Position numbers and translations under genes: made by a program. Source: Rhizobiaceae bacterium CPCC 101076 (lineage in GTDB: Bacteria; Pseudomonadota; Alphaproteobacteria; Rhizobiales; Methylopilaceae). Taken from it: a stretch of 49,693 nt of DNA. The notes under the pieces were generated by a model. That model saw nothing but the letters and a program-made list of their open reading frames with translations, ran no database searches and had not been told where the DNA came from. How positions within the stretch are numbered: position 1 is the first letter of the stretch; each line of letters starts with the position of its first letter. Positions 41,490 to 49,693 of the stretch are shown one piece after another. The stretch is taken from the NCBI GenBank assembly GCA_003347645.1, contig QDFX01000021.1, forward strand, positions 1-49,693, written 5' to 3'.

Positions 41490-43097
41490 TCAGGCGCTAA
41501 CGTTGCGACCGGCGGCGCGAATCGTCACCTCGTCCTGGTCGTCCGGGCCGGGATCGTCCGGAGACGGAATGGGCGGCAGGACGACGTCGACGGGCCGCTT
41601 GCGCTCGCGCGCCAACCCGGGCCTTGGAGCAGGTTTCGGTTCCGGCGCAGCCGGTTTGGGTTCCACCGGCTCAGGTTCGAGAACGGCATCGACCACGACG
41701 GGCTGAGCAACCGGCTCCGGCTGGACGACGGGCGTGACCACCGGCTCGTGCTCGACGATCGGCGCCTCGCTCGCCACGACTTCCGCATCGATCAAGGCAC
41801 TGTCCGGTGCGGCCAGACTTTCGACCGGAACCGTCCATTCGAAGGCGTCGAGCCTGCCGGTCGCGGGCGAGAAGGGCTGCCAGGAATCCGAAATGATGCC
41901 GTCGGCGACCCAGGCCGGATCGCGCTTGGCCGCGACGGCGCGCGCGAGCCATGCCCGCGCCCGGCCGCGGTCGCCAAATTCGGCGTTCTCGATCTCGGCC
42001 ATCAGCAGGCAGGTCCGTCGCGTCGGCCCGCGCTCGACCAGTGGCGCGAGAGCCTTGCGTGCCACTGTAAATTCGCGCGCATCGAGCGCCGCGCGGGCAA
42101 GGGCCAGCGCGCCTTCCGGATCACGCCCGGCTTTCTCAGCCAGGATGCGGCCGCGCTTCAGGCGATCGGCCGCGGCGTCGCCGGAGCGGAGGTAGAGATA
42201 GACCTCGGCGATGTTTGGATGCGGCTGCGCCTTCCAGCCCTTTTCGAGGAGCTTCTTCGCCTTGGTGAGATCGCCCTGCTCGGCGAGGAGCCGTCCGGCG
42301 AGCGCGACTGCCGGAACGAGGCTTGGGGCGAGGTTCGCGGCCTCGACCGCGACCGCGCGCGCGTCCTGAGGCTTGTCCTCGGCGAGGGCGAGAGCCTTCG
42401 CGGTCAGCAAGACAGCCCGCTCGCGCTTGGCATGGGCGCGGGTGGTTACATGGTTCGAGACATTGCGCTGGACAGTCTTGAGCGCGCCGTCCCAATCGCC
42501 GGTGCGGCTCTGGAGGTCGAGCAAAGCGGGGCCCGCCCACGGCACGTCCGGGTTCGCCTCGAGCGCCCGGTCAGCAAGCTTCAGCGCCTCGCGGTCATCG
42601 CCCCGACGTTTCGCCTCGACGAACAGACCGCGATAGCCGAGCGGCCGGGTTTCCGGCTGTTCGAGCATCGCCTTGAACGCGGCTTCGGCTTCCGGGCGAT
42701 CGCCGTTCAGCTGGGCCGCCTGGGCGCGGAGGAGGAGAGTGAGTGGCTCGTCGCCGATCAGGCGTCGGGCTTCGCCGGCCGAGCGGCGCGCGCTCTTGCC
42801 GTCGCCGATGCCGATCGCCATCAGGCCGTGCGCCACTGCATTGAGGCCGCGCTTGCGGCGGCGGCCGCGCAGGAAATCAGACACCGCGTCCGGCGAATTG
42901 AAGATGAAGCGGACAAGCGACCAGAATAGGACGACGAGCGTGGTCAGAACGACAACGCCGAGCAGCGCCACCGGGACGCTGGTCTCGATCTGCCAGCCCT
43001 GCCAGACCAGAACCAGCGAGCCGGGGCGGTCGATCAGCCAGCCGACCCCGAAGGCGGCAAGGGCGATGATCGCCAGGAAAGCGAGGATGCGGATCAT
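41490..43097 (-). CDS. hemY: HemY-type haem biosynthesis membrane protein
   Basis: The product has 535 residues. Two N-terminal membrane helices (about 3-23 and 42-62) are followed by the HemY_N segment, with DAVSDFLRGRRRKRGLNAVA, and a TPR array (about 95-400) of repeating A-x-A helices. A low-complexity Pro/Val/Glu-rich tail ends the protein (about 440-535). In alphaproteobacteria this protein follows hemC, hemD and a mitofilin-like gene, as here. It is thought to organise the late haem pathway at the inner membrane; it is not the Bacillus coproporphyrinogen oxidase of the same name. It starts 3 bases after the mitofilin-like stop and is the last gene of the operon. Confidence 0.9.
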   Translation of the reverse strand: MIRILAFLAIIALAAFGVGWLIDRPGSLVLVWQGWQIETSVPVALLGVVVLTTLVVLFWSLVRFIFNSPDAVSDFLRGRRRKRGLNAVAHGLMAIGIGDGKSARRSAGEARRLIGDEPLTLLLRAQAAQLNGDRPEAEAAFKAMLEQPETRPLGYRGLFVEAKRRGDDREALKLADRALEANPDVPWAGPALLDLQSRTGDWDGALKTVQRNVSNHVTTRAHAKRERAVLLTAKALALAEDKPQDARAVAVEAANLAPSLVPAVALAGRLLAEQGDLTKAKKLLEKGWKAQPHPNIAEVYLYLRSGDAAADRLKRGRILAEKAGRDPEGALALARAALDAREFTVARKALAPLVERGPTRRTCLLMAEIENAEFGDRGRARAWLARAVAAKRDPAWVADGIISDSWQPFSPATGRLDAFEWTVPVESLAAPDSALIDAEVVASEAPIVEHEPVVTPVVQPEPVAQPVVVDAVLEPEPVEPKPAAPEPKPAPRPGLARERKRPVDVVLPPIPSPDDPGPDDQDEVTIRAAGRNVSA

Positions 43098-43100
43098 GAT

Positions 43101-44363
43101 TTACTGCGTCTCCCCGCCAGCGGCGGCCAGTGCCTTCTCGCGAAGAGTATCGAGCGCGCGTTCCGCCGCAAGTCGGGCGCGCAAGGCGTCGGCCTCTTGC
43201 TGCGTCGCCTGCTTGGTCCGGGCGTCGAGCGAATCCCATTCACTGAGCGCCTCGTCGTAGGCGCCGCGCTGCAGTCGGAGCGACATCCGGTTGCGGATCG
43301 TCCAGGCGTCGTCGCCCACCGGCTCGTCCGCCTTGGTGTCGCCAGCCGGCTTGACCTTGACGAGGCCGCGCGCGCCGGACACCAGCCTGTCGATCACGCC
43401 CGCGGAGGGGGCGGGCGTCGGCGAGGGAGCGGCATCGAGCGCCTTTTCGAGACGCGCGCCAAGAACCGGCAGCGCCGGCAGTCCGTGCTCGGCACCTGTC
43501 TCCAAGGGGGCGAGGTCTACGCCCTGAACCTGCGAACGGACGGAACCGAGCAGGCTCGCATAAGGAATGCCGCGCTCGACCGCAGCCTCCAGCGAGGCGA
43601 CCGTGGCAACAGCGGAGGCACGCCTTGCTGAAGCAAGCGCCTCTGCAATCGCCGGATCCGGCTCTTTCGTCTGGGCGAGCGCCGCCGCGATCTGATCGAC
43701 ACGGGCCGACAATTGGTTGAACGCGTCCTGCGACGGCCCGGACTGTACCTGGCTCAGTTCACCGAGCTTGGTGTCGATCGCCGCGATCCGGGCATCGAGC
43801 GCATCGAGACGAGAGGTATCGGCCGGCGCGGGAGCCGAACCGTCCGACGGGGCGGGAGCTGCCGGGCGGTTGGACAGGTCGGTCACTGTTTTCGACAGGT
43901 CGTCGACCTTGGCGGCGAGGGCGGGATCGGCCACAGGTGCCGGAGCCTGATCGATCGACTGGAGCTTCGATTCGATCGCGGTGAGCCGCGACCCGATCGC
44001 AGGGTCATCACCGTCGTTGAGACCCAGAAGATCGGCGCTGAGAAGGACCACGAAGCCAAGGATCGCGAGCACCGCGCCGATAAGGCCGGCGGCGACGAGC
44101 GTCAGAAGCCCGCTTCGCGGCTCGACGTCTCCCGCGAGGTCGTTCGATGGCGTGAGGGGTTCGTCCGGGGACGGCGCACCGGCCTGTTCGACAGACGCGG
44201 AATCGTCGGCAATGTCCTGCGGAGGCTCCACAGGCGCCTCGACAGTCGGCTCCGATTGCGGAGGAGCGATTTCCGTGGCCTCGAGATCGAGGACCTGGGG
44301 CTTCGGCTTCCCCGACCGTTTCGGCTTCTCGGGGATCTTCTCCGGCTCGTCCGGCTCGGCCAT
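43101..44363 (-). CDS. Mitofilin-like (COG4223) inner-membrane protein
   Basis: The ATG at 44363 follows AGAGG and gives 420 residues. The N-terminal 100 residues are acidic and Pro-rich. One membrane helix (about 115-140, LLTLVAAGLIGAVLAILGFVV) precedes a coiled-coil region (LDALDARIAAIDTKLGELSQV and similar). The C-terminal domain, with VATVASLEAAVERGIPYASLL and MSLRLQRGAYDEALSEWDSL, matches alphaproteobacterial mitofilin homologues that shape the intracytoplasmic or inner membrane. The reading frame is open into hemD without a stop. I treat this as a separate gene because a ribosome site and ATG are present and the joining peptide looks like translated intergenic sequence. Confidence 0.82.
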   Translation of the reverse strand: MAEPDEPEKIPEKPKRSGKPKPQVLDLEATEIAPPQSEPTVEAPVEPPQDIADDSASVEQAGAPSPDEPLTPSNDLAGDVEPRSGLLTLVAAGLIGAVLAILGFVVLLSADLLGLNDGDDPAIGSRLTAIESKLQSIDQAPAPVADPALAAKVDDLSKTVTDLSNRPAAPAPSDGSAPAPADTSRLDALDARIAAIDTKLGELSQVQSGPSQDAFNQLSARVDQIAAALAQTKEPDPAIAEALASARRASAVATVASLEAAVERGIPYASLLGSVRSQVQGVDLAPLETGAEHGLPALPVLGARLEKALDAAPSPTPAPSAGVIDRLVSGARGLVKVKPAGDTKADEPVGDDAWTIRNRMSLRLQRGAYDEALSEWDSLDARTKQATQQEADALRARLAAERALDTLREKALAAAGGETQ

Positions 44364-44395
44364 ACCAGTCCTCTCTTCCTCTAACCCGTTCTTTT

Positions 44396-45140
44396 CTACT
44401 GCCGCCCCGTCAGCTTGACGAGACGACCCTTCTCCCTGCCCGAGAGCGACGAGAAGCGCATCCTCGTTCGGACCATCGGCGATCCGGATGAATGCCGCGT
44501 TGACCGCCCGGAGCGGTTCCGCGACCTCGGCCGAGAGGCAGACATGGATCGGCGCAACGGCCTCGGTCTGAAGACCGGCCTTTTCCGCCAGAATCAGGAA
44601 CGTCCCGGCCGAGCGCCTCGAATAGTGAAGCACGGCTCCGATCGAACCATTCTTCAACGCGGTTCTCGTCTCCTTGGATAACGAGTCGCTCGCCGTGGCA
44701 CGATAGACCACGAGTGTTTCGACGCTGTGTCCCGACGGCGCGATCTCGGTCTCGATGTCGGCGGAGCGATCCTCGCCGGCGATATGAAGCAGCCTCAATG
44801 GCGTCTTCTCGTCGCCCAGAACCGAGACGAGACCCGCGACGTCAGGGCATTCGATCCTCGGAACCCCAAACCCCATGGCTCGCGCGGACGCGGTCGTCCG
44901 CGAACCGACCGTCCATATCGGCAGCGCCAGAAGCTTGGGAAGGTCGGCATGGTCGCGGATCGCCCGGACCGCATTGGAGCTGGTGAAAATCACGCCGTCC
45001 AATTGGCCGCCGACGAGCCTGGCCGGGGGGAAGAAGTCGAGCGTCAGGACCGGATCGACCGACGGCTCATGCCCGAGCGCGCGCAGCCTCGCCGCCGTCC
45101 GTTCGGCGGGATGCACTGGGCGGGTGACGAGGACCCGCAT
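44396..45140 (-). CDS. hemD: Uroporphyrinogen-III synthase, frame broken near its 3' end
   Basis: The enzyme closes hydroxymethylbilane to uroporphyrinogen III. The ATG at 45140 is 2 bases after the hemC stop. The product opens MRVLVTRPVHPAERTAARL and contains DGVIFTSSNAVRAI, IWTVGSRTTASARAMGFG and the two-lobed HemD pattern, which is weakly conserved in sequence. After EDALLVALG the frame runs into the mitofilin-like gene. If one G of a GGG run (44439-44441) is skipped, it ends REKGRLVKLTGRQ at a TAG (44396), giving 247 residues, a normal length. The break is either a real mutation that fuses the genes or a sequence error. Only the last 13 residues are affected, so activity is probably kept. 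Confidence 0.85.
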
Positions 45141-45142
45141 AT

Positions 45143-46075
45143 TCAGACGGCCCCGACTGCGATGATGCCCGGAGGAACCTGCGCGAGCAGGTCCTCGCCG
45201 ACCAGGCGGCCAATTTTCTCTGCATCCGATACCGGACCGCGCGCTTCGGCGCGCCAGATCGCCTTGCCTTCCGGCTCGACGACCAACCCCCGGAGATGAA
45301 GCACGTCGCCATCCATAACGGTGAGACCGGCGATCGGCGTACGGCACGAGCCGTCGAGGACGGCAAGCATTGCCCGCTCGGCCGCGAGCGCGGTCGATGT
45401 TGGACCGTGATCGATGGCGGCTACCGCCTCGGCGGTCCGGGTGTCATCCGTCCGGATTTCAATAGCCACGGCCCCCTGCCCGATCGCCGGGAGGAAAATA
45501 CCGGGATCCAGCACTTCAGTGGCGTGATTCTGCAGTCCGAGCCGTGTCAGCCCCGCCAGAGCAAGCAAAGTCGCATGCATTTCCCCTGCCTCCACGCGGC
45601 GCAATCGCGTCTCGACATTGCCGCGCAAAAGGACGGTTTTGAGGTCGGGCCGAAGATGTTTGAGCAGAGCGGCGCGGCGAACCGAAGCAGTGCCGACCAC
45701 CGCGCCATAGGGAAGCGAATCGAGCGTGCGGTAACCGGGCGCCACCAGCGCGTCACGAACGTCCGCGCGCGGCAGGCAGGCCGCGAGCCTGAGCCCTTGC
45801 GGCAGGAATGTCGGAACGTCCTTCGCCGAATGAACCGCGAGATCGATCCGGCGATCGAGCAGCGCTTCCTCGATTTCCTTGGTGAACAGGCCTTTACCGC
45901 CGACATCGGCGAGCGGCCGGTCACGGACCTGGTCGCCGGTCGTCTTGATGACGACGATCTCGATTTCGTCGAGCAGGACGTGGTGCGCGGCGGCGAGCGC
46001 CTGCTGCGTGGCGTGGGCCTGCCAGAGCGCGAGCGGACTGCCGCGCGTACCGATTCTAAGGAAAGCGGACGACAT
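45143..46075 (-). CDS. hemC: Porphobilinogen deaminase (hydroxymethylbilane synthase)
   Basis: The enzyme condenses four porphobilinogens to hydroxymethylbilane. I use the ATG at 46075 (310 residues, starting MSSAFLRIGTRGSPLAL), which matches the family's usual start; an ATG at 46090 is possible. Motifs are SAKDVPTFLP, the GTASVRRAALL substrate loop, LLRGNVETRLRR, FLPAIGQGAVAIE, and the dipyrromethane-binding cysteine in DGSCRTPIAG. It leads the hemC-hemD-mitofilin-hemY operon and is divergent from tsaD with 91 bases between them. Confidence 0.97.
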   Translation of the reverse strand: MSSAFLRIGTRGSPLALWQAHATQQALAAAHHVLLDEIEIVVIKTTGDQVRDRPLADVGGKGLFTKEIEEALLDRRIDLAVHSAKDVPTFLPQGLRLAACLPRADVRDALVAPGYRTLDSLPYGAVVGTASVRRAALLKHLRPDLKTVLLRGNVETRLRRVEAGEMHATLLALAGLTRLGLQNHATEVLDPGIFLPAIGQGAVAIEIRTDDTRTAEAVAAIDHGPTSTALAAERAMLAVLDGSCRTPIAGLTVMDGDVLHLRGLVVEPEGKAIWRAEARGPVSDAEKIGRLVGEDLLAQVPPGIIAVGAV

Positions 46076-46166
46076 CTGATCTGGGAACATTGTGGTTTGA
46101 GGTTCGGCGAGATTATAGGGTGACACGCCATCTCGAAACCTCGCAGATGCACTAAGCGGACATCCA

Positions 46167-47222
46167 ATGCGCGTTCTCGGCATCGAGACCACTTGCGACG
46201 AGACTGCCGCCTCCGTGGTGGAACGGGGCGAGGACGGCTCCGCGCGCATTCTTTCGAACGTCGTTCTGTCGCAGGTGAAGAAGCACGCGGCCTATGGCGG
46301 GGTCGTGCCTGAGATCGCCTCCCGAGCCCATATCGATGCGATCGACCGAGTCGTCGCGCAGGCCTTGACTGACGCCGAGACCGATATCTCGGACATCGAC
46401 GGCGTCTCGGCAGCCGCGGGACCGGGGCTGATCGGCGGGGTGATCGTCGGACTGACCACCGCGAAGGCATTGGCATTCGCGGCCGGAAAGCCGTTCCTCG
46501 CGGTGAACCATCTCGAGGGTCATGCGCTCACGGCGCGACTGACCGACGGGGTCGAGTTTCCCTATCTGCTGCTCCTCGTTTCCGGCGGCCATTCGCAATT
46601 GCTCGCTGTCGAGGGCGTCGGGAAATATCGTCGCCTCGGCACGACCATCGACGACGCCATCGGCGAGGCGTTCGACAAGGTCGCCAAGCTGCTCGGGCTC
46701 GGCTATCCGGGAGGACCGCAGGTGGAGAAGGCCGCCGAGAGCGGCGATTCCAGCCGCTTCAACTTCCCGCGGCCGATGATCGGCCGCGCAGAACCAAATT
46801 TCTCACTGGCGGGTCTCAAGACGGCCGTTCGGATCGAAGCCGAGAAGATCGCCCCCTTGTCCGATCGCGACATCGCCGATCTCTGCGCCAGTTTCCAGGC
46901 GGCGGTGATCGACATGGTGCTCGACCGGGTCCGGGTCGCGCTGCAGATGTTCAAGGCGCAGTTCGGCCATCCGTCCGCGCTTGTCGTCGCAGGCGGCGTG
47001 GCGGCGAACGCCGCGCTGCGCGGCGGGCTTGAGCGCATGTCGGAGCATTTCCGCGTGAAACTGGTCGCGCCGCCGCTCGATCTCTGCGGTGACAATGGCG
47101 CGATGATCGCCTGGGCCGGCGCCGAGCGTCTGGCGCTGGGACTGACCGACCCGCTCGACACCGCGCCACGTGCTCGCTGGCCGCTCGACGAGAAGTCCGC
47201 TTTGCCGGGAGCCCGCGCATGA
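46167..47222 (+). CDS. tsaD: tRNA N6-adenosine threonylcarbamoyltransferase
   Basis: The product has 351 residues. It has the ASKHA-type start [17 protein letters not shown], the metal-binding histidines in [36 protein letters not shown] and the C-terminal [11 protein letters not shown]. The enzyme transfers threonylcarbamoyl to A37 of tRNAs that read ANN codons, with TsaB, TsaC and TsaE made elsewhere. It overlaps gpsA by 4 bases (ATGA), so they are coupled. The order hemC-divergent-tsaD-gpsA is usual in Rhizobiales. Confidence 0.98.
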   Translation: MRVLGIETTCDETAASVVERGEDGSARILSNVVLSQVKKHAAYGGVVPEIASRAHIDAIDRVVAQALTDAETDISDIDGVSAAAGPGLIGGVIVGLTTAKALAFAAGKPFLAVNHLEGHALTARLTDGVEFPYLLLLVSGGHSQLLAVEGVGKYRRLGTTIDDAIGEAFDKVAKLLGLGYPGGPQVEKAAESGDSSRFNFPRPMIGRAEPNFSLAGLKTAVRIEAEKIAPLSDRDIADLCASFQAAVIDMVLDRVRVALQMFKAQFGHPSALVVAGGVAANAALRGGLERMSEHFRVKLVAPPLDLCGDNGAMIAWAGAERLALGLTDPLDTAPRARWPLDEKSALPGARA

Positions 47223-48199
47223 CGACGTTCTCGACGATCGGCGTCCTCGGAGCGGGCGCTTGGGGAACCGCGCTCGCCAATGCGGCAGCGCGTGCCGGGC
47301 GCGAGGTCGTGCTCTGGGATATCGATGCGGGCCATATCGCGACACTCTCCGAGACGCGCACCAATGCCGCTTATCTGCCGGGTGTCGATCTCGAGCCTGC
47401 TGTCCGACCTATCGCCGCAATTGCGGACATCGTCGATGCGGACGCCGTCCTGATGGTCGTGCCGGCGCAGGCGATGAGCGCCGCCGCGGAGAATGCCGCG
47501 ATCCATCTGCGTCCGGGCGCGCCGGTTATTTCCTGCGCCAAGGGGATCGAACGCGGCAGCCTGCAATTCATGTCGCAGATCCTGCGCGCCGTGCTGCCGG
47601 ACAATCCGGCGGCCGTGCTGTCCGGTCCGAGCTTCGCGGCGGATGTCGCGCGCGGACTGCCGACGGCAGTGACGATCGCGGCCGACGACGAATGGCTGGC
47701 GGCGGACCTCGCCGCCAGCCTCGCCTCGCCGGGCCTGCGGCTCTACCACTCGGACGACGTGCTCGGCGTCGAGATCGGCGGCGCGGCGAAGAATGTTCTG
47801 GCCATCGGCGCCGGCATCGCGGCGGGGCGCGGGCTGGGAGCCAGTGCGGGCGCTGCCCTGATTGCTCGCGGCTTCGCGGAGCTGCGCCGTCTCGGCAGCG
47901 CGCTCGGCGCGAAGCCGGAGACGCTGATGGGGTTGTCCGGTCTCGGCGATCTCGTCCTGACTGCCACGACCACGCAGTCGCGCAATTTCTCATATGGCCA
48001 GGCGATCGGCCGGGGTGAGACACCGCCCGACAAGCTGGCCGAGGGCGCGTTCACCGCGCAGGCTCTGGTCGCTCTCGGCGAGAAGCACGATGTCGAACTG
48101 CCGATCGCGAAGGCTGTCCGCGATGTGCTGGAGCGGGCGATCTCGGTCGGCGAGGCGGTCGAGGAATTGTTGGCGCGTCCACTGAAGGCGGAGGTTTGA
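47219..48199 (+). CDS. gpsA: NAD(P)-dependent glycerol-3-phosphate dehydrogenase
   Basis: The product has 326 residues. It has the Rossmann loop [14 protein letters not shown], the [11 protein letters not shown] segment, [19 protein letters not shown] and the catalytic lysine region [20 protein letters not shown]. It makes glycerol 3-phosphate from dihydroxyacetone phosphate for phospholipids. It is coupled to tsaD by a 4-base overlap and to the next gene by a 1-base overlap (TGATG). Confidence 0.98.
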   Translation: MTTFSTIGVLGAGAWGTALANAAARAGREVVLWDIDAGHIATLSETRTNAAYLPGVDLEPAVRPIAAIADIVDADAVLMVVPAQAMSAAAENAAIHLRPGAPVISCAKGIERGSLQFMSQILRAVLPDNPAAVLSGPSFAADVARGLPTAVTIAADDEWLAADLAASLASPGLRLYHSDDVLGVEIGGAAKNVLAIGAGIAAGRGLGASAGAALIARGFAELRRLGSALGAKPETLMGLSGLGDLVLTATTTQSRNFSYGQAIGRGETPPDKLAEGAFTAQALVALGEKHDVELPIAKAVRDVLERAISVGEAVEELLARPLKAEV

Positions 48200-48618
48200 T
48201 GCGTTACTGGCTGTTCAAGTCCGAGCCGGACGTTTTTTCGTTCGAGATGCTGAAGGCAAAGGGCAAGGCCGGACAGGAATGGGACGGGGTCCGCAATTAT
48301 CTTGCCCGCAACAATATGCGGGCGATGGAGCTCGGCGACCTCGGCTTCTTCTACCATTCGAACGCGACCAAGGATGTCGTAGGGATCGTCGAGGTCTGCA
48401 AGCTGGCGCATCCGGATTCGACCGACGACAGCGGCCAGTGGGAATGCGTCGACATCCGCGCGGTGAAGCCGGTGCCGAAGCCGGTCACGCTCGCGACGGT
48501 GAAGGCGACGCCCTCGCTCGCCAAGATGGCGCTCGTCACCTCGATGCGGCTCTCGGTCCAGCCCGTGACCGAGGACGAATGGAAGATCGTTTGCGAAATG
48601 GGCGGCGTCACCCCTTGA
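48199..48618 (+). CDS. EVE-domain protein
   Basis: The ATG at 48199 shares a base with the gpsA stop; GGAGG lies just upstream. The product has 139 residues and is a complete EVE domain: [44 protein letters not shown] and VTSMRLSVQPVTEDEWKIV. EVE domains have a PUA-like fold and bind modified bases in DNA or RNA. This small stand-alone form (thymocyte nuclear protein 1-like) is widespread in proteobacteria and commonly sits next to gpsA/tsaD or YciI genes. Its ligand here is not known. Confidence 0.93.
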   Translation: MRYWLFKSEPDVFSFEMLKAKGKAGQEWDGVRNYLARNNMRAMELGDLGFFYHSNATKDVVGIVEVCKLAHPDSTDDSGQWECVDIRAVKPVPKPVTLATVKATPSLAKMALVTSMRLSVQPVTEDEWKIVCEMGGVTP

Positions 48619-48649
48619 AACCCGGGTTCGCCCACCCATCTTAGCCGGA

Positions 48650-48770
48650 CCAATCAGACAGCGAGGCGTCGCCGCCGGTCGAAAGACCGATGATAAGGCG
48701 ATGCGACCGGACGGACGGATGTACTCCTCCGGTCCACTCCGGCCGTGCCTAGGAACGGCCTACTGATTGG
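48650..48770. ncRNA. Candidate structured RNA element in the EVE-RAM intergenic region
   Basis: The 318-base gap 48619-48936 contains nested inverted repeats. Outer arms CCAATCAG (48650-48657) and CTGATTGG (48763-48770) are perfect. Inside are CGGTC-GAAA-GACCG (48676-48689, a GNRA loop on the plus strand), ACCGGA / TCCGGT around 48706-48733, and GGCCGT / ACGGCC (48741-48760). Together they allow a closed multi-branch fold on either strand. No T run or known RNA motif is visible. A small palindromic mobile element with 8-base ends is an alternative. Confidence 0.28.
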
Positions 48771-48936
48771 CAAGGATTTGCCCAGGCCCGTAGTTGGTCG
48801 TGAGTGTGTGCTCGAAGGAGCGCGCGCCCGATCGCCGGAGCCTGGGCATTTCATTTTCTGGCCCCAGCTTGTTCAGACCCCAGCTTGCAACGACCGGTGC
48901 TTTTCGCCAGTTTGGCGCCGCTGTTGGAGGTCTCCC

Positions 48937-49173
48937 GTGATCGCGTTCTTCGTCCAGATCAAATGCCAGCTCGGCAAGAGCTACGAGGTTGCGGGCGAAC
49001 TGGCCGACGCCGAGATCGCGTCCGAGATCTATTCGACCGCGGGCGACTACGACCTCCTCGTGAAGTTCTACGTGCCGGCCGACACCGATGTCGGTCATTT
49101 CGTGAACGAGAAGGTCCAGAAGGTGCCCGGTATCCAGGACACGCGGACGATCATCACGTTCAAGGCGTTTTGA
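48937..49173 (+). CDS. Stand-alone Lrp/AsnC ligand-binding (RAM) domain protein
   Basis: The GTG at 48937 is 6 bases behind GGAGG, a strong start; an open frame from 48745 lacks similarity. The product is only 78 residues, reading IAFFVQIKCQLGKSYEVAGE, YSTAGDYDLLVKFYV and VPGIQDTRTIITFKAF. This is the ferredoxin-like RAM domain without the DNA-binding helix-turn-helix. Such proteins form dimers or decamers and bind amino acids, and may tune full-length Lrp-type regulators. A long, structured 5' region precedes it. Nothing links it to the EVE gene beyond orientation. Confidence 0.88.
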   Translation: MIAFFVQIKCQLGKSYEVAGELADAEIASEIYSTAGDYDLLVKFYVPADTDVGHFVNEKVQKVPGIQDTRTIITFKAF

Positions 49174-49693
49174 GGCTTCCTTCTCCTGCGAAGCGGGAGA
49201 GCGTCGAGTCGCGGTCACGCGACCGGGGTGAGGGCAAGCACGATGCTCGCGACTGCTCACATGCCCTCACCCGCTCGCTTCGCGAGTCGGTCTCTCCCGT
49301 AAACGGGAGAGGCATAAGTCCGGACACACGTCAGCGCTCCGTGGCTCGAAGTATCTTCGCGCTGGCCCGCTTCCTTCGCGGCCAAAATCCTCGTCGCGTC
49401 CTCATTGGAGGGATGCGCGGGACGTCGGGAGATCGACCTCTCCCGGGGCGGTCTGGCCTGATGAATTGAAGGGCCAAACCAGTTGTTTTGCTCACCTCGG
49501 GAAGACGCTCTCGCGACGTCCCGCGCGCGGTGTGCTTGGCTTGCTGCACATCGCCCCCGGAGGCTTAGCTTTCTAGCCTCCGCTGGCGGGTGCCCGCTCT
49601 CCCTGGGCGGTCGGTTTCCGCCGGAACGGGAGAGGCCGATGGACACCCTAGTGACGGGAGTCTAACCCGCCGGGACCACATGCCTTGGGCCTC
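49174..49693. repeat. Cluster of intergenic palindromic repeats (Rhizobiales IME/RIME-like)
   Basis: No gene is seen in the last 520 bases. Instead there are stacked palindromes: TCTCC...GGGAGA (about 49182-49200), GGGTGAGGGCA (49226-49236) with TGCCCTCACCC (49262-49272), CTCGC-TTC-GCGAG (49274-49286), CTCTCCCGT-AA-ACGGGAGAG (49292-49311), and the 13-base arms GCGCGGGACGTCG (49415-49427) and CGACGTCCCGCGC (49514-49526). The CGGGAGAG core also occurs near 49626 and in the hairpin at 8991. Short open frames here are translations of these repeats. They may act as mRNA 3' stabilisers or recombination sites. Confidence 0.65.

Noticed and set aside
43101-45347. A single 748-residue HemD-mitofilin protein as the annotation
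   Set aside because: A ribosome site and ATG precede the mitofilin part, and a one-base correction restores a normal hemD end, so two genes are the simpler call. The fusion is kept only as a finding.
49257-49665. Short open frames on both strands at the right end
   Set aside because: They are translations of palindromic intergenic repeats, with no ribosome sites or conserved motifs.

Overview
The window looks like the chromosome of a high-GC alphaproteobacterium of the order Hyphomicrobiales (Rhizobiales). The evidence is the hemC-hemD-mitofilin-hemY block divergent from tsaD-gpsA-EVE, typical Rhizobiales intergenic palindromes at the right end, and many GTG and TTG starts with GGAGG-type ribosome binding sites. 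The genus cannot be fixed from the sequence. I ran no database search or alignment; family names come from recognised motifs and gene context.

Left part (1-14.3 kb). A truncated tripartite tricarboxylate transporter binding protein and an IclR regulator are divergent from a glyoxylate-to-glycerate operon: glyoxylate carboligase, hydroxypyruvate isomerase, tartronate semialdehyde reductase and a ketopantoate-reductase-family protein. An IclR-type operator lies in the divergent promoter. After a terminator come a low-complexity OmpA-family protein, a ribosome hibernation factor with a cold-shock-like tail, a glutamate dehydrogenase, and an outer-membrane barrel/FecR-domain pair.

Middle part (13.4-41.2 kb). 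This is a dense accessory island for uptake and breakdown of small amides, ureides and cyclic imides. It holds four units. (1) A LysR regulator is divergent from a seven-gene BMP-type ABC transporter operon that interleaves two cysteine hydrolases, one closely resembling biuret hydrolase BiuH, and a cupin. (2) A racemase-family protein, dihydropyrimidinase/hydantoinase and SDR operon is divergent from a GntR regulator. (3) A long leftward series carries two ABC importers (nitrate/taurine type and polar amino acid type), a nitrilase-family amidase, an amidohydrolase, two RidA proteins, an orphan DUF1116 (AllG-like) protein, an FAD/NAD(P)-binding protein and a DUF1989 (carboxyguanidine-deiminase-like) protein. 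It ends in a frameshifted 2-hydroxyacid dehydrogenase and a decayed amidase. (4) A second GntR regulator is followed by two tandem hydantoin-racemase-family proteins that lack the catalytic cysteines. A shared motif, ATTGCATTC and its reverse complement, sits in several promoters of units 2-4 and suggests a common GntR regulon. The glyoxylate operon on the left could consume the two-carbon ends of ureide breakdown.

Right part (41.2-49.7 kb). This is core chromosome: tRNA-Thr(CGT), the haem-pathway block (hemC, hemD, mitofilin-like, hemY), tsaD, gpsA, an EVE-domain gene, a possible structured RNA, a stand-alone Lrp/AsnC ligand-binding domain, and a 520-base stretch of palindromic repeats. HemD and the mitofilin-like gene are joined in one open frame, most simply by a one-base insertion that removed the hemD stop. 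Three one-base frame breaks in the window all sit at or beside short G/C runs, so assembly error must be excluded before they are called real.
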